Source: Chrysopilus asiliformis (taxonomy: Eukaryota > Arthropoda > Insecta > Diptera > Rhagionidae). From it: a stretch of DNA of 64,000 bases. The position numbers were made by a program, and so were the translations under genes. Shown one piece after another: positions 31,601 through 41,494 of this stretch. The stretch's first letter is position 1, and every line of letters begins with the position of its first letter. The DNA lies in NCBI GenBank assembly GCA_964034945.1, contig OZ035960.1, positions 67,634,994 to 67,698,993 on the forward strand, given 5' to 3'. The notes beneath the pieces were generated by a model. That model was not told the origin of the DNA. It searched no databases and saw only the letters and a list, made by a program, of their open reading frames with translations.

Positions 31601-32952
31601 AATTCATCCCTGAAGAAGACACCGATGATCCCCAGAGAGTGGTGCCTATATCCGAAAGGAAAGACATTCTAAAGACGTACCATGATGACTCAAACGCCGG
31701 ACACAATGGAGCTGATGGCACATTTAGGCGAATCGCCAAAAGATTTTATTGGCCAGGCATGCGCCGATATATAAGTACTTACGTTACAAATTGTATCGAT
31801 TGCCAAAGATACAAACCTAACAACATGAAACCGGAAGGTCTTCTAAAAACACCAATTATGCAACAACGTTTTGAAGTCTTGGCAAGGGATTTGTTTGGAC
31901 CACTGCCTTCAGACGAAAAAGGAAATCGATGGGTCTTTGCAGTAGAAGATACCACTTCTAGATGGATCGAAATGTTTGCGATGCAGCAGGCAACATCTGA
32001 GAATTGCGCTAAGATTCTTGTCGAGGAAATTTTCCTGAGATACGGCTTTCCGAGGAAAATCATTTCCGACAACGGACCTCAATTCTTGAGCGGAGTTATG
32101 CAGCAGTTAACCCATGTGCTAGGGATACAGCAAGCACTCACGCCAGTGTACCATCCGGAAGCAAATCCGATCGAAAGGCGTAATCGAGACCTTAAAATTC
32201 AGCTGGGAATTCTTCTCGGACACGAGCATACAAAGTGGGCCGAAAAGTTACCCTCAATTAGATTTGCGCTTAACACAGCCACCTGTAAATCCATCAAACA
32301 GACGCCAGTATTTGTGACCTTGGGAAGAGAGCTACGAACATTGGATGACACAAATAAAGATTTGAGGCAAATAATGCAGGACGAGTGTATAATACCACAA
32401 ATCACACCGTATCTAAAACGATTGGGCGATAATCTTCGGGAAGTAAGAGAAGCGCACGAAAAGGCACAAGACAAGGCTAAAGAAGTAAAAGATAAAACAC
32501 GACGCGAAAGCGAAATGTACCAAGAGGGAGAGTTAGTACTTGTAAATACCCACGTATTGAGTAACGCAAGAAAGGGCACAACGTCCAAATTCGTTCCAAA
32601 AAGAGACGGGCCATTTCGCATTTTGAAACGACGAGGTAGCACAACGTACGAGATTGCAGATCCCAAAAATCCGTTGATACCAGTAGGATGTTATCATGTA
32701 TCCCAGATACGAAGATATAAAACGACAGGGCCGCAAGCCGAAATGATGATGAATCCACCACGCAGAGGAAGACCACCTCGCACTCCACAACCCGTCAATC
32801 AGCTGTCCTACATCACGTTTGAGGACAATATCCGCAATGTAGAGGGGGAGTCTGTAACCAATCTGGCAACACGGTCTGCGACCAACGCGACAGCAGCGCC
32901 AAGACGACCAAGAAGGAAGAGAGAAGTGAAGAACCGAGCGCCGAGCTGTTAG
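28693..32952 (+). CDS. Gag-Pol polyprotein, 1419 codons, intact
   Basis: One frame supplies Gag and Pol for retrotransposition in cytoplasmic particles. In order: a capsid-like region; two zinc knuckles, CTYCHNTGHLRNVC (about residue 230) and CYGCHKPGHVISQC (about 265); a protease with DTAAKQS near 317, where Ala replaces the usual Gly of D-T-G; RT with the YIDD box near 640; RNase H from TDASNYAIGG near 786; an integrase zinc domain ending CIDC (about 1035), and a catalytic core with Asp in ARDLFGP (about 1066), Asp in SDNGPQF (about 1126) and Glu in NPIERRN (about 1160); then a GPF-type module near 1307 and a basic RRGRPPRTPQ tail. The stop lies inside the 3' LTR. No frameshift separates gag from pol. 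The start ATG is the first long-frame Met after the leader. Confidence 0.95.
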   Translation: MPPKKSNQNPNVPAGEGDSDETKILLRTLTAALENMSRPKGNFSACTARFAGSEAEDVLAFIDAIEVYKECVQIPDYCTLKGLALLFTDNAAVWWQGVKANVRTFSEALNFLKSAYGKVLPAPKIYREIFSKEQKEETTDIFVARARALFSKLPPPVLPECVQLDMVYCLLSLQIRKSVPREKFTTFSELLRLARSAEETIHESFQNVGKKEREAKSNADMSNTSKKVKCTYCHNTGHLRNVCRKRIAAESATQNEVKDDTTTTCYGCHKPGHVISQCPNTKIKKEPSEQGFFAIDNMMARPMAKIEILQKKGYGFVDTAAKQSVAGFKLYQILKENSIKMIPKDMIIALADGTRKSETVLTADVNVTLEHKIITVSFLIFPNNHNSRTLLGIDFIQKTGMVINPLKVTWHFDDNEEKKFPLYDEEAVDNAPIMESSLHTLRTDEGQELQLEQRRRINEIIENYAHVFAEDGPPTKYAEHSIEIIDNKSIAQPPYRIPENKKQTLKTMIDSMLNSNIIEECESPWASPVVMVPKKDGGTRLCVDYRNLNAKTITDTYPMPRIDDLLHLSGKGLYMSSIDLRSGYWQVPVKECDRDKTAFITPFGLYRFKRMPYGLKNAGATFQRLIDRLRTNLKCTILAYIDDIMLISRSFDEHISDLGNLLDCLEKFQLRANRTKCHFCKTGIKFLGHILNRDGISADKEKTSAIANMKAPKNLPQLKTFIQTCSWYRRFVSDFAKIAQPLTNLTKKSSAWKWTTVEQNAFESLRTTLTQAPILKQADFGEPFTIRTDASNYAIGGVLLQGEGHDERPIEYASRLLTPAERNYSTTEREALAVVWAVDKFRGYIDGSKVKIGTDHQALRWLMSLKSPTGRLARWAIKLQAFDIEIVYTPGKANVVADTLSRPNTDSVETSNSFAFEAEFPREATSSVRERQLSDPEIHKIIKAFEEEGHPELVNWTARGYVLMQGVLYKFIPEEDTDDPQRVVPISERKDILKTYHDDSNAGHNGADGTFRRIAKRFYWPGMRRYISTYVTNCIDCQRYKPNNMKPEGLLKTPIMQQRFEVLARDLFGPLPSDEKGNRWVFAVEDTTSRWIEMFAMQQATSENCAKILVEEIFLRYGFPRKIISDNGPQFLSGVMQQLTHVLGIQQALTPVYHPEANPIERRNRDLKIQLGILLGHEHTKWAEKLPSIRFALNTATCKSIKQTPVFVTLGRELRTLDDTNKDLRQIMQDECIIPQITPYLKRLGDNLREVREAHEKAQDKAKEVKDKTRRESEMYQEGELVLVNTHVLSNARKGTTSKFVPKRDGPFRILKRRGSTTYEIADPKNPLIPVGCYHVSQIRRYKTTGPQAEMMMNPPRRGRPPRTPQPVNQLSYITFEDNIRNVEGESVTNLATRSATNATAAPRRPRRKREVKNRAPSC
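32841..32852 (+). promoter_or_regulatory. Polypurine tract AGAGGGGGAG before the 3' LTR
   Basis: AGAGGGGGAG lies two bases upstream of the 3' LTR, within the coding frame. It is the expected primer for plus-strand DNA synthesis. Confidence 0.85.
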
Positions 32953-33035
32953 CTTTTAACGTTTTTTTATAACGAGAAATCGTCCCACATATTAATATTT
33001 TTGTACTGTTTTTGTATAATAAAAACTGTCCCACA
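32853..33035 (+). repeat. 3' LTR, 183 bp
   Basis: Identical to the 5' LTR except the third base (TGT against TGG), as read by eye. It carries the C-terminus and stop codon of gag-pol. Confidence 0.93.
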
Positions 33036-33321
33036 ACATCGCATTTAATTAAAAGCTAAATTACTCTTATGCCCGGCTAGACATTTATGTGGGTTCGGCA
33101 CCACGTTAAGTAACATAAACTAAATCTCGTAATAACTAAAATTCTATCCAGAAATTTCACACTTGCTTATTCCATAATTTTCACAGTTGCATCTCATTAG
33201 AAATTCCAAGAATTAATTATCTCATTTTTGCGATCTTCATGCACTTGACCATACGTCCCGATACAGTTGTCTGTTTTTCCGAATATTTTCCCATTCCAGG
33301 GAACATGAAATTATCCGGTCC

Positions 33322-35803
33322 TGTCGCAGCCACCTTAAAAACAAAACAGAAATTCTTATTAAAACTAATTTCATTTAACTATGGAGGATACTTATGGAAG
33401 GTGCCTAAAAGTGTGCACGGTTCGGGAGCACTGAAGTTCGCATCATCGTCAAGTTGAATGATGGTTGAACAAGTTGACAGACTGATGTTCGATCCTTGAC
33501 TTAGTTATATGTGTATAACTTCTTTCCAAACTTCCAGTTTTTTTTGCATTTGTAGAACCTCGAATAAAATTAAGTTTTCCATTAAATCATCACAATAAAA
33601 CCACCCAAAAATCCACACAATAACGACAAATGAAACTTTACCTGCATTTTCACTAAACATCAGTACTAAATACTAACTTCCAACTGAATTTGCGTAACCA
33701 TAAGTCCAATATATTTTAATCTGCACAACATTTTCAATGAATTTCATCCATCAAAATAATAATAAGTCCGGTTTAATATTTGCACTTTGAATTTGCACTT
33801 TTTTTTCTAAATACTTGTTACACTTACTGAAGTCGAGTAATAAACAAATCTGTAGCCACCAGTAAATTCGAGCTATGAAGTCGTGTTGGAACGAATAGCT
33901 GTAATGGGAATTTATTATTCAAATAGATATGAGAGGTGACTTACTGAGAGTCATCAGCTGCCGATGTAACCAGCTGATGGTAAGAATTTGAGAACGGCAA
34001 GATGATACAATTCCATCTTCAACAAGAAGATTATAAGAATTGTGAAAAATGAATCATTTGATATGAATCAAAGCAATTTTTGTTAGCCGAAACAATTTTG
34101 CATTGACGTATTTGAATAATGCCCAATTAGTCTCAGATTTACCTGAAAACCCGGTAATTTATGATTGACTATCGAATTTGGAAGTATTTGTTTGTCTTGT
34201 CTCCAAAGGGGGAAGGAAGGGCAGAATATCATATACCCTTACACCTACATTTCATTTTACCATATACAAAGCCGAACTTTAAGGGATTTATAGTTCGACA
34301 AGTATTTCAAGATGGCTAAATTTCCGGTGAGACGTGGAACTTTTTTTTTCATGGCTACACTTCCGATTTGAAATGTCAAGAGGCTGAAAATGAGGTATTT
34401 CCGTCCTCATTTTTTTCTTGGAGTGGCCACGAGGATAGATTGTCCTCTCTAGATAATTATATGTTAAATGTTTAAGTAGATTAAAACTAAATATTAAAAG
34501 TTCATAAGCGGAGAAGACTCGAAATCACGTAAGATAACACTTACATTTAATAGTGGCTTTAAAATAGTTACCGTGTTTGATTTTTCCTTATACAAGATTT
34601 TCCTCGTGGTGGAGCAATCGGCGAAATTTTCACCTAAGAAAACTGATCGTTTTCCAAATTGGTTTGACTACCAATTAAAGTCGCCCAAAAATTAAAAAAG
34701 GAAAAACAACCAACTTTTACTAGTGGCAGAATAATTGGACAACCGAGACTCCATTATAATAGAAGGGGAACCTAACCTTGACTCAACCACGTGTGGGGAG
34801 GCCCCATAAAATTGGACCAAGCTGGGAATCCCTACAGGAGTAATCGGATAAGAAAACCATAATTCATACCCAAGTAAGATGTTTCTATTTTTTGTGAAGT
34901 TCGCGAAACTAAGATGAAAATTTTGCTACTTGTGTAGAAAGATAGCCATCCATACCCAAGGCTGACACGAGGCTTCGAGGCTTCGAGCCTTCTCCGACGA
35001 TTTTTATTTATTTATTAAATTAGTTATTTTGATTTTTCGTCTTTTTTTTGATCACACCAAGATAATCTCGTTTGCGGATATTCATACATCATAAATTGTA
35101 GATTAAACTATCTTAAAATATATATTAGACCTAATTTATTATCGACTGTATAAGTTCATATTAAATATTTGTTGAATATTTTTGAGAATTCTAAATATTG
35201 TGTGAAACTATAGCCACTAACCATACCGTTGATAACGCATATCGAAAATCATTGGCGATATACTTGGTTGTAGGTATCAGGGGCCCCAATGCGCACAACG
35301 AAGTCTTAAGATTAATCCGCGTCCATTTTATTGACGTGGCTTAGGTTATATTACTTAAAATCTACGATATTTAATTATATCCATTTATTTGAGTATTTGA
35401 TAAATTCTTACAACCGATTAGTATTGTTTAATATTTATTACATAATAGCGTAAGTCAACGGCATGCTAATTAACTATTTTTATTAGCCCTATATAAGAAT
35501 GTATATATTGGTAGTAATAAACATATGAATTATTATTAAACTTAAAATTAATATGATCTTTTAATTGGAGGGTGAGAAGGGTGAGTGCGATGACGCTGCA
35601 CAAAGAATTGGACTATGCGTGACATAGCCCGCTAAGCTAAGATTGATCTAACCCCCCCAATTCCTTTCCTTATCTTCCCCTCAGTACTAGCTGGTAGGTA
35701 AAATTTATGTGTAGCGACCAAGATGAAAATGCAGGAAAGAACCCACGGCAATCCGGCGAGCGGAGCCACTAAACCTACCATCCTGCCTCTTTAACATCAT
35801 CGC
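33322..35803 (+). repeat. 3' LTR of the 2.5-kb-LTR element, end truncated
   Basis: It begins TGTCGCAGCC and follows the 5' LTR to CATCATCG at 35803, where the match stops about 16 bases short of the expected CA end. The following text (CAGAGTTGCCAGACAGCC) looks like the end of another element, so the last bases may have been displaced or lost. The base before the LTR is not a clear polypurine tract. Confidence 0.8.
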
Positions 35804-36316
35804 AGAGTTGCCAGACAGCCAGCAAATTTTCCCCCCGTCGTAGCCTGAAAAACCCCCTGAAACGGGCTATTTTGGAATAAAACCCCCCAAATTTTTTATT
35901 CGTATTGCAACAATTAGTTATAACCAAAATTTAGGCAATTGTCGTATATAAAACAGTCAACCAGCAATTTTTTTTTATTTTTAGGTTTTAGGGCATAAAT
36001 TTGGACATTTTTAACCAAAGAATCTCAAAAAAATAGCACAAAGTTTGACTTTAAAGAGGAATTTGAAAATCGTATTAGAAAAGTTTGACTTAAAAGTGGT
36101 ATTTTGATTTCATATCACCATGCGGATTTTCAATAATTGACAAATGAGCAATTATAGCTGCTGTTATGTTTCTATGATAAAGTTGAAATTTGCTAATCAT
36201 TGAGAATTTTTCTTATAAAGAACCTCCTGGATTATTTTATTTTTTCTAAACCTACGTCAATCTGGTGGAAGAAAGAAAATATTTTCAGTATTAAAAAACA
36301 ATATTAAAGTGCCTGT
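35804..36316. other. No gene; possible hAT-like end at 35804 and a shared repeat at 36118
   Basis: CAGAGTTGCCAGACAGCC at 35804 resembles a hAT-type end, but no partner end is found. Bases 36118-36185 (ACCATGCGGATTTTCAATAA onward) match the interior of the TIR element at 5150-5215. The remainder is AT-rich. Confidence 0.4.
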
Positions 36317-37253
36317 TGTCGTGGTGTTTTTAGATGGATTTGAAGTTTATGGATGATAGAAACGATGGATGGTGAAAACTAAAACACAATTCACTTTTAA
36401 CTATTCGTTCTTTATTTAATAATCTGTCTTTTGTATAAACTAGTATCTTATTAATATGTTCTTATCTTAATTTAATTTTAGTTATTACACTTTAATTTTT
36501 CTTATTTCTTTTATCTGAACTTTCTAACTTTTAATCACTATTATTTTACTGATCTTTGTTATTCGTTTTTACTTTTTTTCAAACTTCTCAAAAACTAACT
36601 TTTTAAATACTACGGTTTCACCGATTTTTCCTAATTGAGTACCGACCAACCACCAACCACCACACTTTTTCGACTGATCTTTTCAACTGCTAAATTCTAA
36701 CTCTTTTTGTCGATTTCTAATTTACAACTTAACTCTTTGACTATTAATTTACAACTCTTCCTGTTGACTTCTAATTAAAAACTGTTCCTCTTGACTATCA
36801 AATAAAAACTTTACTTTTAAAACTGTTCTCTTTGACTTCTAAATTACGACTGTGCTCCTTGATTTCTAATTAACTACTGTCTTTTTACAAATTATTCTAT
36901 ACCTAAATTTTGACCTCTTCCTTTGTTGAATCGAGTAGGGGTTCGGACCTACGTTAGCATTTCTACAACACGAAATCAATAACTTTACTTTCCCATGGGA
37001 ATATAGAAATATTAGGTCGATCGGATGTTGACACATCGTAACTTCAATAAATCAATATTTCGAAATAGCGACGTTTAGTCTTCGTTCAAAAATGACTTTG
37101 TTGCTTAACGACTTTCTTTTGAAATTACGATGTTGGCAATATTTTGCAACTACAACGGAAACTGAACTATTATAAATTTCATAATTCTTTATTTATTCTG
37201 ATGTCGAATGGTTGGATTTCGTAAGTATCCGGTCTCGATTCCATTTCACTACA
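36317..37253 (-). repeat. 3' LTR (minus strand), 937 bp
   Basis: Matches 41495-42431 throughout as far as I compared. Strongly AT-rich on both sides of a TTGACTTCTAATT-type set of short repeats (36660-36890, units of about 40 bases built on CTNTTTGACTNCTAA). Confidence 0.92.
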
Positions 37254-37270
37254 TTCCTTCCCCCTTCAAC
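37254..37270 (-). promoter_or_regulatory. Polypurine tract GAAGGGGGAAGGAA (minus strand)
   Basis: On the minus strand GAAGGGGGAAGGAA directly precedes the 3' LTR. It is the expected plus-strand primer. Confidence 0.85.
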
Positions 37271-37456
37271 AAAGGAAAATGTCGCAGACATTTTTCTTTC
37301 TTTTTTTTTTGTTGAGAAAAAAAAAATCATATACTTAATTATTACAATATTACAAACCTTAATCATACGTACATAACATTTTTAAATAGTTTTTTTTTTC
37401 AATATTTTCGTACAATTTTTCTTCATATTTTTTTTTATATATATTATTAAAACTAA

Positions 37457-37835
37457 TTATTTCGAATTCATGACATTTCGGTTGGAATTTCTACAACGAC
37501 AAATGGGCTTAACCACAGTTTTCCTTTTTTTTTTTTTTTTTTTGCAACATTCTTTACTAAAACTTTTTCCCCCAAAAACCGTACTAAAAGCAGTTTTCTC
37601 CCGATCTTCGTCTTTAACGAGGACCTGATGGTATCCACTGGCCAAATCTAGAGTGGTGAAATAACGACCATGTCCCAACTGGTCAAGAATATCCTCGATT
37701 CTCGGCAGTGGAACTGCATTTCCTAATGTTATATCATTTAATTTTCGATAGTTTTCCACTCACCACCGTTTCTTACCATCTGGGTCTGCTTTCTTAGGTA
37801 CTACCAGTAATTTTTTGAAATTGAATTTTATAGAA
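37457..37835 (-). pseudogene. Reverse transcriptase fragment with in-frame stop
   Basis: On the minus strand the frame from about 37835 reads TKKADPDGKKRW, then a TGA stop at the position before VENYRKLNDI, then VPLPRIEDILDQLGHGRYF, TTLDLASGYHQV and EDREKTAFST. These are the fingers and start of the palm of a Ty3/gypsy RT; the Asp of TLDLASGY is the first catalytic Asp. The sequence then leaves the RT after TAFST and runs into a Lys-rich stretch encoded by an A-rich tract (37533-37548). The YxDD box, RNase H and integrase are absent. The fragment is inactive. Confidence 0.88.
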
Positions 37836-37873
37836 ACTTGGTTTTTTCATCTCTTTTTTTTTTAATTATTTAT

Positions 37874-38700
37874 TTATGTAATTTTTATTATTTTGAATTT
37901 CCACCCCTTATATCTCCACTTTTCTTTCGTATATCCTGTAGATTTAGTTTTATAATATTTATTGTTTAAGTTTTCATCTATATTTCTTCTTGAATTTATT
38001 CTCTCTTTAGTCTCGTTTTTTATTTCTTTGCCTATTTCCTTATCTTTTGTATAAAACATATTTCTTTTTGTCCCATAATTCAGTATTCTTATATTTTCTT
38101 CGTTTTTACGCGTCACATCATAATATGTATCTTTTCCATTTTTTACTTTTTCTTTTTTTATAAAACATTCGTTATTATTCACCTGTATTTCATTATTAGT
38201 CTTTATTCCATTTATTTTTCCTATAAACCCATTTGTTTCACCCTGTTTCCGTAGACTCGTTAAAATATCGTTACTATTCTCTTTTTCAAAATCTTCACAT
38301 ATATTCTTATTTAATTCACAAATTAAAAACTCTGATGCTGGCTCCATTTTCGGCCTATAATCTTTCAATATTATATCGTCATTATACATATTCAAAAAAC
38401 TCATTTTCGCTACATTATCTTTACTCTTAATCAAACAGTTTCCCACAAATGTCTCTGGCTTTATTTCTTCTGTATAACTTATTTTCTCTTTATAATCGTT
38501 TCCTTTGACTAATACAATCTTTTTACTTCGAGCGGGAATTATTGCTTTAAAATCTAACTTGGAAAATAGCGATTTGCTTTCGAAGTGAGTATCCTTTTCT
38601 CTCTGAGTCTCTTGAATACTTCTTTCTTTTGGCATAGAAAGTGTGTCTGTCTTACTTATTGAAACGTCTTCAGGGTTGAATTCACCGAAAAATGATTCTA
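37874..38700 (-). pseudogene. pol N-terminal remnant (post-protease linker), protease missing
   Basis: The frame is open from 38700 with ESFFGEFNPEDVS and contains a Met at 38635. The part LDFKAIIPARSKKIVLVKG followed by FVGNCLIKSKDNVAKMSFLN is the kind of beta-rich linker found between protease and RT in Ty3/gypsy pol. No D[ST]G protease motif is found between Gag and this linker, so the protease seems deleted. The C-terminal half is rich in Lys, Asn and Glu and has no RT motif. The fragment ends in a stop at 37874. It is separated from the RT fragment by about 40 bases of other sequence. It probably has no function on its own. Confidence 0.65.
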
Positions 38701-40284
38701 AATAAAAATCATCGGTTTTACCCAGATATTAACTTCTCTCGGAGTCTCATTAATATCCTTAAAAGACTTATTCAAATGTTGAGATGGTTTAGTATTTGAT
38801 TTGGCCAATTGTGAATGAGAATTTTCACCATGAACACAAGTATTATCTTGTGAGTGCAATTCTTCATATTTAACACAATTTTTACCCGTGGAATCGGTCC
38901 CCTCAGGGTGATAGGACTCCGGTTTGCACAAGTGCTCCAAACAGGATGGGCTAATCTCCTCAGAGTCATTATTGCCTCCTGTAAAGCTAATTGTCCCCTC
39001 AGGGCAAACTTGTGGCTGGTCGATGTCCCCCACGTAATTGTCAAATACTTCATCTTGTTCAATCTGATATTGACACTTTTCTTCCGCATATTTTCCTTGA
39101 TATATTGGTAATTTTATGGTTTCCTCAAAACTACTCTGATTCTGATCTGGATTAAAATTTCGCTCTGTTTCTCTAAATTCTAAATTTGATTGGGGCTGTC
39201 CGTTGCCCGCTACATTCAGATTTTCCCAACGTTCTTTTAACCTACATTCATTTGTAGCATGATGTGGACTTAAACAAAAATTGCACGGATTTACTCTAAT
39301 TAATCCCACATTCAAATTTCTCGTCTTTTGTCTACAATCTGATTCTAAATGGCCAATTCTTTGACAAAAGTTACATTTAATGGGTGGTTGTCGTGGTACC
39401 AAATTTCTATTTCTACACTCTCTACTAGTGTGATTTGCACCCCCGCAACTATAGCAAATAATTGGATTTCTCCGAGTTGAACTATAGTTATTACCATAGC
39501 CGGCGTTATTAATCGTATTATTCCTGTTTGAAGAATACAGGTTTCGATTATTTTCTTCCCTATGGTTGGAATAATTATTCAGGGTGTTGCTTCTAAAATC
39601 CGAATTCTCTCTCCCAAAATTATTATAAAGTGATCTTTGAGTGGTATCTCGTATCTGATCATTTCCAAAGCTAACTGATCTCTGAGTATTTGCATTTATA
39701 GGGTGTTCCCGTTCAAATTTTTCTATCATACCTACATTTTTTATTAAGTCTTCCAAATTTCCCTTTTGGGTGTGAGCATAATGTCTGAGTACCGGATTCA
39801 ATAGACCATGTTTAAACGAATTTATGGCTATCTGATCGTATTCTTCATAAAACTCGGTTTTGGCTTTGGGATATAGTTTATCTATAACCTCTTTACATGA
39901 ACTAACTTGTTTCAAGATTCTTAGACCGAATTTATCTACTGTTTCTAAATTTTTTTGTTCGTAATTTCGCAGTTCGTCACAGAGCTCGACTAATGATTTC
40001 TTAGGCATATACTGTTTAACTAATAATTTTTCTAAATCATCAAAGGTTTTGATATCCTGACTTGTGACTAATTGGAGGGCTTCCCCAGATAAGCTAAAAC
40101 TAGGTAAAAGTTTAACAAATGGAACACGTTTAGCCTCTTCCAAAATATTATGATATGCTTTGGTAATGGTCAAATAATGGTGAAGTGTCGTATGACGATC
40201 TGGAGATATTGCTCCTGAAAATTTTGGAATACATTTTATTATGAATTCTGCTAATTTCTGTGCACTGTCTGCTTCAGTAGCCAT
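38698..40284 (-). CDS. Gag with three CCHC zinc knuckles, 528 codons, intact frame
   Basis: Gag packages the element RNA in particles. Starting MATEADSAQK, the first about 200 residues form a capsid-like helical region (for example LEKLLVKQYMPKKSLVELCD and HGLLNPVLRHYAHTQKGNLE). An Asn/Arg/Tyr-rich linker follows (about 205-270), then three zinc knuckles: CYSCGGANHTSREC (about residue 275), CNFCQRIGHLESDC (about 301) and CNFCLSPHHATNEC (about 333, with His replacing the Gly before His). A hydrophilic C-terminal part of about 170 residues follows. The frame is complete even though pol is largely deleted, which would allow the element to contribute Gag while using Pol from another copy. The start is the first Met after an A-rich leader. 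Confidence 0.9.
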   Translation of the reverse strand: MATEADSAQKLAEFIIKCIPKFSGAISPDRHTTLHHYLTITKAYHNILEEAKRVPFVKLLPSFSLSGEALQLVTSQDIKTFDDLEKLLVKQYMPKKSLVELCDELRNYEQKNLETVDKFGLRILKQVSSCKEVIDKLYPKAKTEFYEEYDQIAINSFKHGLLNPVLRHYAHTQKGNLEDLIKNVGMIEKFEREHPINANTQRSVSFGNDQIRDTTQRSLYNNFGRENSDFRSNTLNNYSNHREENNRNLYSSNRNNTINNAGYGNNYSSTRRNPIICYSCGGANHTSRECRNRNLVPRQPPIKCNFCQRIGHLESDCRQKTRNLNVGLIRVNPCNFCLSPHHATNECRLKERWENLNVAGNGQPQSNLEFRETERNFNPDQNQSSFEETIKLPIYQGKYAEEKCQYQIEQDEVFDNYVGDIDQPQVCPEGTISFTGGNNDSEEISPSCLEHLCKPESYHPEGTDSTGKNCVKYEELHSQDNTCVHGENSHSQLAKSNTKPSQHLNKSFKDINETPREVNIWVKPMIFI

Positions 40285-40674
40285 TTTTGTACTTTTTTTT
40301 CTGTTTGGTTTAGTTTACTAAGTAATTGGGTTTTATGTAGGAAAAGCTCTTCTATTTCTTTTCTTAAGTCAGATAATTCTAATTTTCCAGGCTCTAAATT
40401 ATTTTCTCTCCTTGATTCTTAGCTTGGATTTTGTAAAAAAAAATTTTTTATTTCCCTGGACGCTTCAAAATCTACTTGCAGTTTTTTTGATTTTTTCGAT
40501 CTCTTCCTTAGTGAGTATATTTTCTCCACCCATTTATTTAAATCAATTTTATGTTAAACTTAACCGTTCCATTTAAAATACAACTGACATTATAAATATT
40601 TTGATGATCTAGTCTTATTTTATTCTTAATTATACAACTTATTACAAAAATATTAAAGAAAATATTATTTAATT

Positions 40675-41019
40675 CTACCTTGTTAATTTGTCGACGTCAT
40701 TGTTTTCGCGCTGCTTTTTTACTTCCAATTGTTGACCTTGACTGCAATCGGCTGCGTTGCACTTTTCCTGACCTTTCCCAATCATGATTTTCACCTGATG
40801 AAATGTCCTCATATGATCATAAAGTTGATTGTCCGCTTTTAAACGCCACTTGAAAGTTGACTCCAACGTTGACCTTGGCCGTAGCACGCTTCTTATAAAA
40901 TGATATTTCCGTAATTGTTGTTGCATTTGGTGCGGTGTTCTCGCCTCGCTATTGCTTGTATTTGCTGACTCTATACTTTTTGTGTAAGTTGCTATTGCCC
41001 GCTGCTTTGCTGTTGTCAT
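40675..41019 (-). CDS. Leader open frame, 114 codons, unknown
   Basis: It lies between the primer site and gag on the same strand. The predicted peptide is basic and Gln-rich (HQMQQQLRKY, KWRLKADNQLYDHMRTFHQV). I recognise no domain. Some Ty3/gypsy leaders contain short frames without known function, and this may be one, or a chance frame. There is no membrane or signal segment. Confidence 0.2.
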   Translation of the reverse strand: MTTAKQRAIATYTKSIESANTSNSEARTPHQMQQQLRKYHFIRSVLRPRSTLESTFKWRLKADNQLYDHMRTFHQVKIMIGKGQEKCNAADCSQGQQLEVKKQRENNDVDKLTR

Positions 41020-41428
41020 CTGCTTTTGCTGCTTCCTTCTGGTTTTGATTTTCTGTTACTCTGCACTTGATGTGACTTGCAGAGTAATTTAATTGATGAT
41101 TTTTGGTAGGTGAAATGAAAATTAATTTTCTGGTCTGCTGTTGATGGTTATGCTCGCTTTTCCGCTCCTTCTTTTATCGTTGATACTGCTTACTGATGAT
41201 GTTATTTTCCTGCTGCGTTTCTCGTTCTGAATGCTCACTCATTTTTATTTTTCACTATAGTTTTTCACTAGATCTTTTCACTATTTTTTTTTTTTGAAAA
41301 AATATGTCTTTTCCAGATTTTTCAATATATAAAATGTTCTCACCGTTTGTAACACCAAAAACTCCTTTACACCACTGTCGAAATAGGTTCGGTAGAATCG
41401 CTAGAAATATTCGGCAATTCTATAACCG

Positions 41429-41494
41429 GCTGCGCCAAAATGTCGTGGTTTTTATTGTGGGGCCGGATTTCTAATCCTACCGGCTGCGCCAAAA
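41429..41494 (-). promoter_or_regulatory. Primer-binding site TTGGCGCAGCCGG, present twice 51 bp apart
   Basis: On the minus strand TGGCGCAGCCGGTAGGAT follows the 5' LTR (41494-41475). It is close to the tRNA-Ser site used by the errantivirus at 50294. The 24-base junction of LTR end plus primer site (ACCACGACATTTTGGCGCAG and on) is repeated at about 41452-41429. The second copy includes nine bases of LTR end, so it is a duplication of the junction itself. Confidence 0.8.

Larger units (their letters stand above)
27975..33035 (+). mobile_element. Complete Ty3/gypsy LTR retrotransposon, ACAT target duplication
   Basis: Two 183-bp LTRs (27975-28157 and 32853-33035) bracket a primer site, one long gag-pol frame and a polypurine tract. 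The flanks are ACAT at 27971-27974 and at 33036-33039. The LTRs differ at one base near their start as far as I can see, so the insertion is recent. There is no env. The total is 5061 bp. It sits in the internal region of the larger deleted LTR element. It looks capable of supplying its own proteins. Confidence 0.95.
22979..35803 (+). mobile_element. Large LTR retrotransposon (2.5-kb LTRs), Osvaldo/Ulysses type, deleted and nested
   Basis: Long direct repeats at 22979-25488 and 33322-35803 begin TGTCGCAGCC, and the first is followed by a TGGCGCCCAAC primer site. The internal region retains only the start of gag and the end of pol (27424-27850). A minus-strand Helitron-like copy (26228-26841) and a complete Ty3/gypsy element (27975-33035) are inserted in it. 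The LTR length and the protein remnants resemble the Osvaldo/Ulysses group of Ty3/gypsy elements, whose Ulysses member has LTRs above 2 kb. The end of the 3' LTR after 35803 is missing or displaced, and I could not find a target duplication. Confidence 0.75.

Noticed and set aside
28968..32788. Minus-strand open frames across the gag-pol gene (for example 32199-32666)
   Set aside because: They overlap well-supported coding sequence on the plus strand and show no motif.
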